DNA of 43,155 nt from Fundidesulfovibrio agrisoli (GCF_022808715.1 NZ_JAKZKX010000029.1:1-43155), one strand, 5' to 3'. Counted from the stretch's first letter, positions 34,059 through 43,080 are shown. The notes: generated by a model not told the origin, from the letters alone. Made by a program: numbers and translations.

Positions 34059-34081
34059 TGTCTTGGGGTCTCCTTGTATTC

Positions 34082-34112
34082 AAAAAAAGGCCGCCCATTC
34101 GGACGGCCTTTT
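34082..34112 (-). terminator. Terminator-like hairpin between leuD and leuB
   Basis: Arms aaaaggccg (34085-34093) and cggcctttt (34104-34112) form a 9-bp stem; on the minus strand it is followed by a seven-T run (complement of 34082-34088). It sits inside the leu operon, so it would reduce or regulate leuB transcription. Confidence 0.75.
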
Positions 34113-34121
34113 CGCGCAGTC

Positions 34122-34619
34122 TTACGCCTGGGCCGCCTTGCGGTCCTTCACGTAGTTGACCAGGCCGCCCTTATCCAGGATCTGCTGCATGAAGGGGGGC
34201 ACCGGGGAGGTCTTGATGACGTCGCCGGAGGTCTCGTTCTTGATGGTGCCGTTGACGGGATCGATGATGAGGTCGTCGCCGTCCTCGATCTTCTTCACCG
34301 CGTCGCCCACTTCCAGCAGGATCAGGCCCATGTTGAAGCCGTTGCGGTAGAAGATGCGCGCGAAGCTGTGGGCGATGACCACGGGGATGCCCGCGCCGAT
34401 GATGGCCAGGGGGGCATGCTCGCGGGAGGAGCCGCAGCCGAAGTTCTCGCCCGCGACCATGATGTCGCCCTTCTTCACCCGCTTGACCCAGCCGGCCTGC
34501 AGGCCTTCCATGCAGTTCCTGCCAAGCTCCTCGGTGTCGGTGGTCACCAGGAAGCGGGCCGGGATGATGGCGTCCGTATCGATGTGAGCGCCGACTTTGT
34601 GAGCGCGTCCTTTGTACAT
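34122..34619 (-). CDS. leuD: 3-isopropylmalate dehydratase, small subunit
   Basis: LeuD pairs with LeuC to isomerise 2-isopropylmalate to 3-isopropylmalate. The 165-residue product is of the short (archaeal/anaerobe-type) LeuD class, with [18 protein letters not shown] at the start, the conserved loop [13 protein letters not shown], and [14 protein letters not shown] 34619 has SD AAGGAG; the longer upstream frame is repeat sequence. A 220-nt gap holding palindromic repeats separates it from leuC, unlike the tight spacing of the other leu genes. Confidence 0.96.
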   Translation of the reverse strand: MYKGRAHKVGAHIDTDAIIPARFLVTTDTEELGRNCMEGLQAGWVKRVKKGDIMVAGENFGCGSSREHAPLAIIGAGIPVVIAHSFARIFYRNGFNMGLILLEVGDAVKKIEDGDDLIIDPVNGTIKNETSGDVIKTSPVPPFMQQILDKGGLVNYVKDRKAAQA

Positions 34620-34633
34620 GTGATTCTCCTTGG

Positions 34634-34823
34634 GTGGGGGCGCCGCCCCCACACCCCCGCCAGGGCTCTGCCCTGGACCTGCCGGGGGGAGAGCCTCCCC
34701 CCGGACCCCGGCAATGGGGGTCTTGGGTTCACCTGAAGCTTTGCGCCGTGGACGCGAAGCCCATTGAAGTTTTTTGGAAGGGGGTCCGGGGGGAACCTTT
34801 TGTTCACAAAAGGTTCCCCCCGG
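34634..34823. repeat. Palindromic repeat block in the leuC-leuD gap
   Basis: The gap holds several palindromes, including 34634-34642/34644-34652 and a 16-bp perfect stem at 34786-34801/34808-34823 with loop gttcac. The segment around 34644-34665 shares the ccgccccc-acacccccgccaggg core with the repeat at 5047. No T tract follows the large stem, so it is not a standard terminator; in the leu mRNA it would form a stable hairpin between leuC and leuD. Confidence 0.75.
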
Positions 34824-34839
34824 TCTTCCCGTCTTCCTC

Positions 34840-36099
34840 TTAGATCTTCTCCGGATGGACGATCTCGCCCGCGATGGCCGAAGCGGCGGCCACGGCCGGG
34901 CCGGAGAGGTAGACTTCGCTCTGCAGCGAGCCCATGCGCCCCTTGAAGTTGCGGTTGGTGGTGGCGATGGAGCGCTCACCGGCCGCCAGGATGCCCATGT
35001 GGCCGCCCAGGCAGGGGCCGCAGGTCGGCGGGCCCACCACGCAGCCGGAGTCCATGAAAATCTCCAGCAAGCCTTCCTTGAGGGACTGCTTCCAGATCGC
35101 GGGGGTGGCGGGCAGCACGATGCAGCGCACGTGCTTGGCCACCTTGCGGCCCTTGAGTACCGCGGCGGCTTCGCGCATGTCCTCGATGCGGCCGTTGGTG
35201 CAGGAGCCGATAATGGACTGGTCGATGCGGATGCCGACGCACTCGTCCACGGGCTTCACGTTGTCCGGCAGGTGCGGGCAGGCCACGCGGGGGGTGAGCT
35301 TGGAGCAGTCGATGACCACCTCGCGCTCGTAGTGCGCGCCCTCGTCGGCGTACAGCTCGGTGTCGCCGGTGCGGCCGGCGGCCTTGGCGTAGGCCAGGGT
35401 CTTGGCGTCCACGGGGAACAGGCCGACCTTGCCGCCCGCCTCGATGGCCATGTTGGACATGGTCATGCGCTGCTCGATGGAGAGCTGCTCCACCACGGGG
35501 CCGGCGAACTCCAGGGCCTTGTACAGCGCGCCGGACACGCCGATCATGCCGATGAGCTCCAGGATGATGTCCTTGCCGCCGATCCACTTGGGCAGGGTGC
35601 CTTCGAGCACCACGCGGATGGTGGGGGGAACCTTGAACCAGGTTTCGCCCATGACCATGGCCGCGGCGATGTCCGTGGAGCCCATGCCGGTGGCGAAGGC
35701 GCCCAGGCCGCCGTAGGTGCAGGTGTGAGAGTCCGCGCCGATGACCACGTCGCCGGGGCCCACCAAGCCGAGCTCCGGCAGCAGGGCGTGCTCCACGCCG
35801 CAGTCGCCGCCCTCGTAGTAGTGGGTGATGCCTTTGGCCATGGCGAACTCGCGCACCACCTTGACCTGCTCGGCGGAGTCGATGTCCTTGTTGGGGGTGA
35901 AGTGGTCGCACACGAGGGCGATCTTGTCCTTGTCGAACACCTCGGTGGCGCCCATCTTGTTGAAGCTCTTGATGGCCAGGGGGGCGGTGATGTCGTTGGC
36001 CAGCACGAGGCTCACGCGGCAGCGGACGATCTGGCCGTCCTGGCTGACGGTCTCGTCCGTGTGGCGCTGCAGGATCTTCTGGGCTAAAGTTTGGCGCAT
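34840..36099 (-). CDS. leuC: 3-isopropylmalate dehydratase, large subunit
   Basis: LeuC carries the 4Fe-4S cluster of isopropylmalate isomerase. The 419-residue length fits the short class that pairs with the short LeuD. Cluster ligands are the Cys in [13 protein letters not shown] and the pair in [13 protein letters not shown]; other signatures are [20 protein letters not shown] and GMGSTDIA. Homoaconitase and LeuC of this class look alike, but leuA, leuB and leuD next to it settle the role. Its start overlaps the leuA stop by 16 nt, so the two are translationally coupled. Confidence 0.96.
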   Translation of the reverse strand: MRQTLAQKILQRHTDETVSQDGQIVRCRVSLVLANDITAPLAIKSFNKMGATEVFDKDKIALVCDHFTPNKDIDSAEQVKVVREFAMAKGITHYYEGGDCGVEHALLPELGLVGPGDVVIGADSHTCTYGGLGAFATGMGSTDIAAAMVMGETWFKVPPTIRVVLEGTLPKWIGGKDIILELIGMIGVSGALYKALEFAGPVVEQLSIEQRMTMSNMAIEAGGKVGLFPVDAKTLAYAKAAGRTGDTELYADEGAHYEREVVIDCSKLTPRVACPHLPDNVKPVDECVGIRIDQSIIGSCTNGRIEDMREAAAVLKGRKVAKHVRCIVLPATPAIWKQSLKEGLLEIFMDSGCVVGPPTCGPCLGGHMGILAAGERSIATTNRNFKGRMGSLQSEVYLSGPAVAAASAIAGEIVHPEKI

Positions 36100-37619
36100 T
36101 CCCTTTCTTCCTCCTTTTTGGCCAACCGGTTGAGGGCGTTGATGAAAGCTTTGGCGCTGGCGACGATCACGTCGCTGTCCGAGCTTCGGCCGACAGACTT
36201 GTGGCCGCCCTCTTCCAGTCGCACGGTCACCTCGCCCTGGGCGTCGGTGCCGCCGGTGACGGCGTTGACCGCGTACTGTTTGAGCACGGGGTTGCGCCCC
36301 GTAAGTTGGCTGATTGTGTTGAACACGGCGTCGATGGGGCCGACGCCGAAAGCCGCGAGCTTGCGCTCCTCGCCGTCCACCTCGATGGACAGGGCCGCCG
36401 TGGGGGGCATGGCCATGTTGCCCGAGAGCACGGAGAGGTGCTTGAATCTGTACTTGTCCGGCATGCGGTAGATCTTCTCCAGCACGAGGGCTTCCACGTC
36501 CTCGGAGAAGATGTTCTTCTTCTTGTCCGCCAGTTCCTTCACCGCATCGGTGACCTCGTTGACCTGCTCATCCGTGAGGGTGAAGCCTAGCTCGTCCAGG
36601 CGGGCCTTCACGGCGTTGCGCCCGGAATGCTTGCCCAGCACCATCTCGTTGCCCGCGCGGCCAACGGACTGCGGGGTCATGATCTCGTAGGTCTCGGCGC
36701 ACTTGAGCACGCCCGCCTGGTGGATGCCGGACTCGTGGGCGAAGGCGTTGCCGCCGATGATCGGCTTGTAGGGCGGGATGGGCTGGCCGATGATCATGGA
36801 AAGCAGGCGCGAGGAGGGATAGATCTGCTCGCTCTTGATGCCCGTCTCCAGGTTGTAGTAGCAGCCGCGCGTCTTGAGGGCCATGGACACCTCCTCGATG
36901 GAGGCGTTGCCCGCGCGCTCGCCGATGCCGCACAGAGTCACCTCGGCCTGGCGCGCTCCGGCGGAGAGGGCCGCCAGGGTGTTGGCGGCGGCGAGGCCCA
37001 GGTCGTTGTGGCAGTGCACGCTGAATATGGCCTTGGAGGCGTTGGGCACCGTCTCCAGCAGGAACTTGATGAGCTCGTAGAACTCCTGCGGCTGGGCGTA
37101 GCCCACGGTGTCCGGGATGTTGATGGTGGTTGCCCCGGCGGCGATGGCCTTCTCCACGGCCACGGCCAGGAAGGGCCGCTCCGAACGGGAGGCGTCCTCG
37201 CAGGAGAACTCCACGTCCGGCGTCAGGGAGGAGGCGAAGCTCACGGCCTTCTCGATCATCTCCAGCACCTGCTCGGGGCTCTTGTTCAGCTTGTGCTGCA
37301 TGTGCAGGGGCGAGGTGGCCAGGAAGGTGTGGATGCGCGGCCGGTTGGCGCCCTTGATGGCGTCGTGGCAGCGCTGGATGTCGGAGGTCAGCGCCCGGCA
37401 CAGCCCGGCCACGGTGACGTTCTTCACGGTGGCGGCGATGGCCTGCACGGCCTGGAAGTCGCCCTCGCTGGCGGCCGGGAACCCGGCCTCGATGACGTCC
37501 ACCCCGAGGATTTCAAGCTGCTGGGCAAGCCGGATCTTTTCGCCCTGGTTCATGGTCGCGCCGGGAGACTGCTCGCCGTCGCGCAGGGTTGTGTCGAAAA
37601 TGATGACACGATTGGACAT
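36084..37619 (-). CDS. leuA: 2-isopropylmalate synthase
   Basis: LeuA condenses acetyl-CoA with 2-oxoisovalerate, the first step of leucine synthesis. The 511-residue protein has FDTTLRDGEQSPGATM with the metal-binding Asp and the catalytic Arg, EAGFPAASEGDF, the metal ligands in SVHCHNDLGLA, and GNAFAHESGIHQ. The C-terminal allosteric domain (about 390-500) that binds leucine is present (GGTDAQGEVTV). ATG 37619 has GGAG upstream; the frame extends five codons further. It opens the leu cluster and lies about 110 nt behind pssA. Confidence 0.97.
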   Translation of the reverse strand: MSNRVIIFDTTLRDGEQSPGATMNQGEKIRLAQQLEILGVDVIEAGFPAASEGDFQAVQAIAATVKNVTVAGLCRALTSDIQRCHDAIKGANRPRIHTFLATSPLHMQHKLNKSPEQVLEMIEKAVSFASSLTPDVEFSCEDASRSERPFLAVAVEKAIAAGATTINIPDTVGYAQPQEFYELIKFLLETVPNASKAIFSVHCHNDLGLAAANTLAALSAGARQAEVTLCGIGERAGNASIEEVSMALKTRGCYYNLETGIKSEQIYPSSRLLSMIIGQPIPPYKPIIGGNAFAHESGIHQAGVLKCAETYEIMTPQSVGRAGNEMVLGKHSGRNAVKARLDELGFTLTDEQVNEVTDAVKELADKKKNIFSEDVEALVLEKIYRMPDKYRFKHLSVLSGNMAMPPTAALSIEVDGEERKLAAFGVGPIDAVFNTISQLTGRNPVLKQYAVNAVTGGTDAQGEVTVRLEEGGHKSVGRSSDSDVIVASAKAFINALNRLAKKEEERECAKL

Positions 37620-37670
37620 GCTGTTTCTCCACATTAGAGGAAACGAGGTATGGAGCCGGGCCGGAAGGCT

Positions 37671-37699
37671 TTACTAGCTGACTCGCTTCCGGTTGACAA
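37671..37699 (-). promoter_or_regulatory. Possible promoter of the leu operon
   Basis: On the minus strand TTGTCA (complement of 37694-37699) is 17 nt from TAGTAA (complement of 37671-37676), which ends about 50 nt before the leuA ATG. The -35 is good (5 of 6) and the -10 weak (3 of 6). No T-box or leucine leader peptide is visible. Confidence 0.35.
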
Positions 37700-37730
37700 T
37701 TGCCTAAATCGCAAAAAAGAGGGTGTTCGG

Positions 37731-38492
37731 TTAGGATGAGAGCTCTTCGGAAGGCTCTCGTAGCGAGGTGCGGCGAGGCAGAATCACGTAGGTGTAGAAA
37801 ATGCCGGAGAGGATGTACCCGGCGAAGAGGATGAAGCCCAGCAGCTTGGGCTGCGAGGCCACGAGAACGAAGATGAGGATGGCCGTGACCATCATGGAGA
37901 AGGGGTGGGCCTTGATGAGCCCGTACTCCTTGAAGGAGGCGTAGCGCACCCGGCTGACCATCAGGAAGGAGAGCACGTACACCAGGCCCAGGCAGAACTT
38001 GGGCATGAAGGTGCTCCACTCAGTGGGCAGGTACTGGGCGAAGAGGTAGAAGGTGGCCACGGTGCAGGCCTGCGCGGGGATGGGCAGGCCCAGGAAGAAC
38101 TTCTTGTTGGCCGTCTTGGTGATGACGTTGAAACGGGCCAGGCGCAGCGCGCCGCAAGCCACAAGCAGGAAGGAGGCCATGAGCCCCAGGTGCCCGAAGC
38201 GGGAGAGCTCCCACTGGTAGACCATGATGGCGGGCGTGACGCCGAAGGCCACCAGGTCGGCCAGGGAGTCGTACTGCACGCCGAAGTCGGAGCTGGTGCC
38301 GGTCAGGCGGGCCACCTTGCCGTCCAGCCCGTCGAACACGCAGCTCACCAGGATGGCGATGGCCGTCTGCTCGAACTGGCCGGAGATGGCCCACAACATG
38401 CCCATGAACCCCGAGAACAGGCTCGCGGTGGTGAGCAGGTTGGGGAGGATGTATACCCCCCGGGCGGGCGTTTTCTTGGCGGGTTGTTCCAT
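37731..38492 (-). CDS. pssA: CDP-diacylglycerol-serine O-phosphatidyltransferase
   Basis: PssA makes phosphatidylserine from CDP-diacylglycerol and serine in the membrane. The 253-residue protein has the CDP-alcohol phosphotransferase motif DG-x2-AR-x8-G-x3-D-x3-D (in FDGLDGKVARLTGTSSDFG and the following YDSLAD) and about eight hydrophobic segments, which marks the membrane-bound class II form found outside enterics. It lies 31 nt after psd, the next enzyme of the pathway. Confidence 0.95.
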   Translation of the reverse strand: MEQPAKKTPARGVYILPNLLTTASLFSGFMGMLWAISGQFEQTAIAILVSCVFDGLDGKVARLTGTSSDFGVQYDSLADLVAFGVTPAIMVYQWELSRFGHLGLMASFLLVACGALRLARFNVITKTANKKFFLGLPIPAQACTVATFYLFAQYLPTEWSTFMPKFCLGLVYVLSFLMVSRVRYASFKEYGLIKAHPFSMMVTAILIFVLVASQPKLLGFILFAGYILSGIFYTYVILPRRTSLREPSEELSS

Positions 38493-38523
38493 TATGCCTT
38501 CATCGTGGCCGCTGGCCGGGGCT

Positions 38524-39168
38524 TCAGCCCTGACGCGTGGCGATCACGGTCTGTCCGGCCGCTGTGCGCGTCCCGACTGTTACGGCAGGATGATAGTCCC
38601 TCGGCAAATAGACGTCAACCCGCGAACCGAACTTGATCATGCCGTAGCGCTGGCCGCGCTCCAGGTGGTCGCCCATCTGGGCCCAGGGGATGATGCGCCG
38701 GGCGATGAGCCCCGCGATCTGCACCATGGTCCAGGTGTCGCCCTCCTCGCCGGTGAGCTGCAGGGCCATGCGCTCGTTGTGCTCGGAGGCCTTGTCGAAG
38801 CTGGCGTTGAAGTATTTGCCTTCCCAGTAACGCATGGCGCTCACGCGCCCGGTCACGCAGGCCCTGTTCACGTGCACGTTGAACACGTTCATGAAGATGC
38901 AGACGACGGTGCGCTCCTCCCCGCTGATGGGGTCTTTGGCCGGGCAGACCTTGATGACCCTGCCGTCGGCGGGGGCCACGGCCAGCCCGGGCTCCGCGGG
39001 CACGAAGCGTTCGGGGTCGCGGAAGAAGTTCACCAGCAGGGCAACCACCGCGAGGCCCGCCAGCGCGGCCCAGCACCAGCCGAGCACGGCGAAAACGAAC
39101 GTGGCCGTGGTGGCCAGGAAGATGGAAGGCCAGCCTTCCGGGGTCATGGAGATCGAGGGTTTGCGCAT
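38524..39168 (-). CDS. psd: Phosphatidylserine decarboxylase proenzyme (short type)
   Basis: Psd converts phosphatidylserine to phosphatidylethanolamine with a pyruvoyl group made by self-cleavage. The 214-residue length fits the short PSD-A class. The cleavage site is Gly181-Ser182 in IKFGSRVDVYLP. Two hydrophobic stretches (about 14-45) anchor it to the membrane; VAPADGRV and FMNVFNVHVNR are conserved core segments. With pssA it gives the complete route to phosphatidylethanolamine. Confidence 0.96.
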   Translation of the reverse strand: MRKPSISMTPEGWPSIFLATTATFVFAVLGWCWAALAGLAVVALLVNFFRDPERFVPAEPGLAVAPADGRVIKVCPAKDPISGEERTVVCIFMNVFNVHVNRACVTGRVSAMRYWEGKYFNASFDKASEHNERMALQLTGEEGDTWTMVQIAGLIARRIIPWAQMGDHLERGQRYGMIKFGSRVDVYLPRDYHPAVTVGTRTAAGQTVIATRQG

Positions 39169-39264
39169 CGGGGCTATCCTTCGAGATTATTGGTACAGAT
39201 ATTTGGTGGCCTGGCTGTTGGGCTGACTGATTTGCCTGAACCGTGTGCCGCCTCTCAGCCGGGC

Positions 39265-39885
39265 CTAGCCCAGTGCCTCGGGGCAGATGGTCCGCAGTTC
39301 CCTTTCGAAACCGGCCCGTGTTTCATAGAGGATTGCCTTGAGCCCCAGTTCGCGGGCCCGGGCCACGTTGCCGGCGTTGTCGTCCACGAACAGGGCGCGC
39401 TCGGGGCGGACACCCAGGTCTTCCAGGGCCATGAGGAAGAAGCGCGGCTCCAGCTTGCTCATGGCATGGTTGTAGCTGTTGTACACCTTGTCGAAATGCC
39501 TGAAGAACCCGTAGCGTTCGTCCATCAGCGCCAGCCAGTCCGTCTGGTCGGAGAGGATGGCCGTGCGCACGCCCATGCCGCGAAACCGGTCGGCCAGTTC
39601 CAGCATCCAGGGCCGCAGCACGAAACGGGAGAGGATGTCCTCGCGCCAGGCTGCGCTGTCGCCCTCCAGGCCGGTGCGCTGCTTGAACAGATCCCAGAAA
39701 GCGGCCTCGCCGGCGCGCCCGAACACGTAGCCGCTGTCCCACACGGCCTTGAGTCCGGCCTGCCAGAGCGCGTGCGGTTCAAGGCCGTGCTCGGCAGCCA
39801 GGGCCTTCACGCCCCCGGCGAAGCCCTCCTCGGCGATCACGCCGCCGAAATCGAGCAGCGCGGCTTCTATCTGGCATACAGGCAT
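39265..39885 (-). CDS. HAD-superfamily hydrolase
   Basis: The 206-residue protein has the HAD motifs of the IA subfamily: motif I LLDFGGVIAEE, motif II TAILSDQ, motif III Lys in MSKLEPRFF, and motif IV FVDDNAGNV. In motif I the second Asp (the acid/base of most HAD phosphatases) is Gly, a variant also seen in relatives such as YihX-type proteins. The cap is of the small helical C1 type. The substrate is unknown. ATG 39885 was preferred to GTG 39897, as GGAA lies just upstream of it. It is divergent from the TudS-like gene. Confidence 0.85.
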   Translation of the reverse strand: MPVCQIEAALLDFGGVIAEEGFAGGVKALAAEHGLEPHALWQAGLKAVWDSGYVFGRAGEAAFWDLFKQRTGLEGDSAAWREDILSRFVLRPWMLELADRFRGMGVRTAILSDQTDWLALMDERYGFFRHFDKVYNSYNHAMSKLEPRFFLMALEDLGVRPERALFVDDNAGNVARARELGLKAILYETRAGFERELRTICPEALG

Positions 39886-40021
39886 CGAGAGTTCCACTTA
39901 CAGCGAAAATTGGGTAGGAAGGGCTCTCTACGTGCTTCCGCGCCCTATTGCAAGGAGCGCCAAGCCTGTTCACCCGCCCCATCCCGGCAGGCGCACGCCG
40001 CCGGACAAAGGAGCGCATCAG

Positions 40022-40984
40022 ATGGAATCCCCCCTGCGCCTCGGCGTGAGCGCCTGCCTGCTCGGCCACCCCGTCCGCTACGACGGCGGCCACAAGCACG
40101 ACCGCTGGATCACCGGCGAACTGGGCAAGCACGTGGCCTTCGCACCTGTGTGCCCCGAGGCCGAGGCGGGCTTCGGCATTCCCCGCGAGGCCATGCGCCT
40201 GGTGGGCGACCCCGCCGACCCCAGGCTGGTCACGATCCAAACCGGGCGCGACATGACCCCGGCCATGAAGGAATGGGCCGCCAAACGCCTGGATGAGCTC
40301 GCCCTCCAGAACCTCTGCGGGTTCATCTTCAAGAGCCGCTCGCCCTCATCGGGCATGGAGCGCGTGAAGGTCTACCCCGAGAAGGGCGGCCCGGCTGTCA
40401 ACAAGGGGGTGGGCATCTTCGCCGCGGCCTTCATGAAGCGCTTCCCCCTGCTCCCCGTGGAGGAGGACGGCCGCCTCAATGACGCCCGTCTGCGCGAGAA
40501 CTTCATCGAGCGCATCTTCACGCTGCGCCGTTGGCGCGAGACGGCCCGCACAATCAGGGAGGGCGCGAGCGCCAGGGAGCTTATCGGATTCCAGGCCCGG
40601 CACAAGCTGCTGCTCATGGCCCACAGCCCGGAGAACGCCCGCCTCATGGGCAAGCTGGTGGCCGCGGCCACGAGGGAGAACCTCCCCGGCACCTTGGAGC
40701 AATACGAAACACTGTTGCTCAAGACCACCGCCGTTCTGGCAACGGTCCGCAAGCACGTGAACGTGCTGCAGCACATGGCCGGATATTTCAAGAAGCTCAT
40801 ATCGCCCGACGAACGCCAGGAGCTGGCGGAGGTCATCGATGAGTACCGCCAGGGCCTCACGCCTCTGATCGTGCCGCTCACGCTCGTCAACCACCACGTG
40901 CGCAAGCACGGCGTCGCATACCTGGCGGAGCAGGCATACCTCCGGCCTCACCCTGTGGAACTCAAGCTGCGCAACTATTATTGA
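40022..40984 (+). CDS. DUF523 (TudS-like) - DUF1722 fusion protein
   Basis: The 320-residue protein joins an N-terminal DUF523 domain (about 5-155) to a C-terminal DUF1722 (YbgA-like) domain (about 190-310). DUF523 includes TudS, a 2-thiouracil desulfidase whose iron-sulfur cluster is held by three cysteines; the matching residues here are Cys12 (SACLLG), Cys44 (PVCPE) and Cys99 (NLCGFIFKSRSPSSG). This predicts desulfuration of a thiolated nucleobase or a related compound, with a cytosolic location. The function of DUF1722 is not known to me. The ATG has SD AAGGAG 9 nt upstream. The flavodiiron gene follows after 108 nt. Confidence 0.9.
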   Translation: MESPLRLGVSACLLGHPVRYDGGHKHDRWITGELGKHVAFAPVCPEAEAGFGIPREAMRLVGDPADPRLVTIQTGRDMTPAMKEWAAKRLDELALQNLCGFIFKSRSPSSGMERVKVYPEKGGPAVNKGVGIFAAAFMKRFPLLPVEEDGRLNDARLRENFIERIFTLRRWRETARTIREGASARELIGFQARHKLLLMAHSPENARLMGKLVAAATRENLPGTLEQYETLLLKTTAVLATVRKHVNVLQHMAGYFKKLISPDERQELAEVIDEYRQGLTPLIVPLTLVNHHVRKHGVAYLAEQAYLRPHPVELKLRNYY

Positions 40985-41092
40985 TGCTAGACACTGGGTG
41001 GTTCATGCGCCGGGCCATCGCCAAGCCGCGCAACCACCGCTTGGATGCAAAACGGCGGGTCAGAGCCCGCCCCAACCCGCGAGGAGAGAACG

Positions 41093-42289
41093 ATGCCCGT
41101 TCGGATCAGCGACGTCGTCACCTGGGTCGGCAAGACCGACTGGGAACTGAGGAAATTCCACGGCGAGGAGTACAGCACGCACAGGGGTTCCTCCTACAAC
41201 TCCTACCTGCTCCGCGCGGAAAAGACCGTGCTCATGGACACGGTGTGGTCGCCCTTCTCACATGAATATGTGGCCGCTCTCGCTGCCGAAGTGGATATGG
41301 ACAGCATCGACTACGTGGTCGTGAACCATGCCGAACCCGACCACAGCGGCGCATTGTGCGAAGTGATGCGCCGCATCCCTGACGTGCCCATCTACTGCAC
41401 GGCCAACGGCGTCAAATCCATGCGCGGCATGTACCACAAGGACTGGAACTTCCACCCGGTGAAGACGGGCGACACTTTGAACATCGGCAAGGGCCTGGAT
41501 CTCGTGTTCGTTGAGGCCCCCATGCTGCATTGGCCCGACACCATGATGAGCTACCTCACTGGAGAAGCCATCCTCTTCAGCAACGACGCTTTTGGGCAAC
41601 ACCTTGCCAGCGAGGGCCTCTACAACGACACAGTGGACACCTGCGAGCTGTATCAGGAGGCCATGAAATACTACGCCAACATCCTCACGCCGTTCAGCAA
41701 GCTGGTGACGAAGAAGATACAAGAGTTCGTGGGATTGAACCTGCCGCTGAAGATGATCTGCCCGAGCCACGGCGTCATCTGGCGCGACAACCCCATGCAG
41801 ATCGCCGAGGCCTACCAGAAGTGGGCGCTGGACTACCAGGAAGACCAGGTGGTCATCCTCTACGACACCATGTGGAACGCCACCCGGCGCATGGCGGAGT
41901 TCATCGCGCAGGGGATCAAATCGGCCGCTCCGGGGCTGGCGGTGAAGTGCCTGAACATCGGCAAGAGCGACAAGAACGACGCCATTACGGAGGTCTTCAA
42001 GTCCAAGGCCGTTCTGGTCGGCTCTTCCACCATCAACAGGGGGTTCCTCAGTTCTGTGGCGGCCATCCTGGAGGAAATGCGCGGTCTGGCCTTCAAGAAC
42101 AAAAAGGCGGCGGCCTTCGGCTCCTACGGCTGGAGCGGCGAATCCGTGAAGCAGATCGAGGAGGCCTTGGGAGGGTGCGGATTCGAGGTGATCCAGCCGG
42201 GGCTCAAGATGCTCTGGCAGCCCGATGCCGACGGTGAGCGGCAATGCTTCGAGTATGGCGAGTCGATCGGGAGTTCGCTGGCAGGCTGA
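41093..42289 (+). CDS. roo: Flavodiiron protein (rubredoxin:oxygen oxidoreductase type)
   Basis: Flavodiiron proteins reduce O2 to water or NO to N2O in anaerobes, taking electrons from rubredoxin. The 398-residue protein has an N-terminal beta-lactamase-like diiron domain with ligands His79, Glu81, Asp83, His84 (NHAEPDHSG), His146 (LHWPD), Asp165 (SNDAFG) and His226 (PSHG), identical in number to Desulfovibrio gigas ROO. The C-terminal flavodoxin domain (about 255-395) binds FMN (YDTMWNATRRMA, SSTINRG and FGSYGWSGE). No rubredoxin or NAD(P)H module is fused. SD GAGGAGAG precedes the ATG at 41093. No rubredoxin gene adjoins it. Confidence 0.96.
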   Translation: MPVRISDVVTWVGKTDWELRKFHGEEYSTHRGSSYNSYLLRAEKTVLMDTVWSPFSHEYVAALAAEVDMDSIDYVVVNHAEPDHSGALCEVMRRIPDVPIYCTANGVKSMRGMYHKDWNFHPVKTGDTLNIGKGLDLVFVEAPMLHWPDTMMSYLTGEAILFSNDAFGQHLASEGLYNDTVDTCELYQEAMKYYANILTPFSKLVTKKIQEFVGLNLPLKMICPSHGVIWRDNPMQIAEAYQKWALDYQEDQVVILYDTMWNATRRMAEFIAQGIKSAAPGLAVKCLNIGKSDKNDAITEVFKSKAVLVGSSTINRGFLSSVAAILEEMRGLAFKNKKAAAFGSYGWSGESVKQIEEALGGCGFEVIQPGLKMLWQPDADGERQCFEYGESIGSSLAG

Positions 42290-42430
42290 GGCGTTGAACC
42301 CGGGCGCGGCGCATCCCAGGCTGGACGTAAGTCCGGTGCGCGATGCACGCGCCCGGCCAGATCGCGGACCGGGGCCCCTGCCCCGCTGGCGGTCCGAAGG
42401 CGCAATACCAGGGAGAGATCAAGCCCCGCC

Positions 42431-42811
42431 CTACCCCGTCTTGTCAGCGACTTCTCCACCGGGAGCCTCGATCCGCGCCAGGCGGAAACACAACCAGGCT
42501 GCGGCGGCCGAGAGAATCCAGATCATCCTGGCCAGGTTCCTGCCCTGCCACAGGCCGCCGAACCAGATGGCGAACTGGTACATCATCACGCCCATCTTGC
42601 CGCCGTAGAGTTCCATGCTGCGCATCTGCTGCTTGGAATCGAACGGACTGAGGGGATACGCGCCGCTATCGCTCAATTCGTAGCCGGACACGGGGCCCTT
42701 GGCGGAGCCAGCGGTCAGGTACACGGCCAATCCGGCTCCAATTCCGACTATAAGGATGCATGCACCCAACAGCTTGAGCTTTTTGCTCCGGTCCATCTTG
42801 GCAATGTTCAT
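42431..42811 (-). CDS. Small two-span membrane protein, unknown
   Basis: The 126-residue protein has two membrane segments (about 15-35 with LLGACILIVGIGAGLAVYL, and about 95-112 with MIWILSAAAAWLCFRLA) joined by a loop of about 60 residues containing GGKMGVMMYQFAIWFGGL. I do not recognise the family. ATG 42811 was chosen because the frame upstream lacks coding character and GGAG lies 12 nt upstream. It lies between the flavodiiron gene (convergent) and the 5S rRNA gene on the same strand; the gap to the rRNA holds a terminator. Confidence 0.65.
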   Translation of the reverse strand: MNIAKMDRSKKLKLLGACILIVGIGAGLAVYLTAGSAKGPVSGYELSDSGAYPLSPFDSKQQMRSMELYGGKMGVMMYQFAIWFGGLWQGRNLARMIWILSAAAAWLCFRLARIEAPGGEVADKTG

Positions 42812-43035
42812 ACTTGTTGGCTCCAAGCGAGAGGTAGTCCGGGGAGCCTGACGATGCAAGAATGATCGGTTGGTCATGAACACGCAACCCGCTCTGACGC
42901 GGCAACGTGGCGAATTCCCGCAAGATACCTGGCGGCCCGGCCCAACGACGCCCTGCCGTTTGTCCAACCGGCATGAGCGTTCCGGCCGCCTGGGGCCTTC
43001 ACCGCGCCCGCGCCTTCATTTTGCCGCCCCAACGC

Positions 43036-43065
43036 AGAAAGGCCCGTCTTTCGACGGGCCTTTCT
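43036..43065 (-). terminator. Terminator of the rRNA operon
   Basis: A 13-bp perfect stem (43036-43048 with 43053-43065) with loop tttc lies 15 nt past the 5S 3' end. It is symmetrical, with only short U runs. Confidence 0.75.
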
Positions 43066-43080
43066 GTTTGGGAAAAGGAT

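Noticed and set aside
37620-37730. T-box or leucine attenuator ahead of leuA
   Set aside because: No T-box core, no run of Leu codons and no paired alternative hairpins were found.
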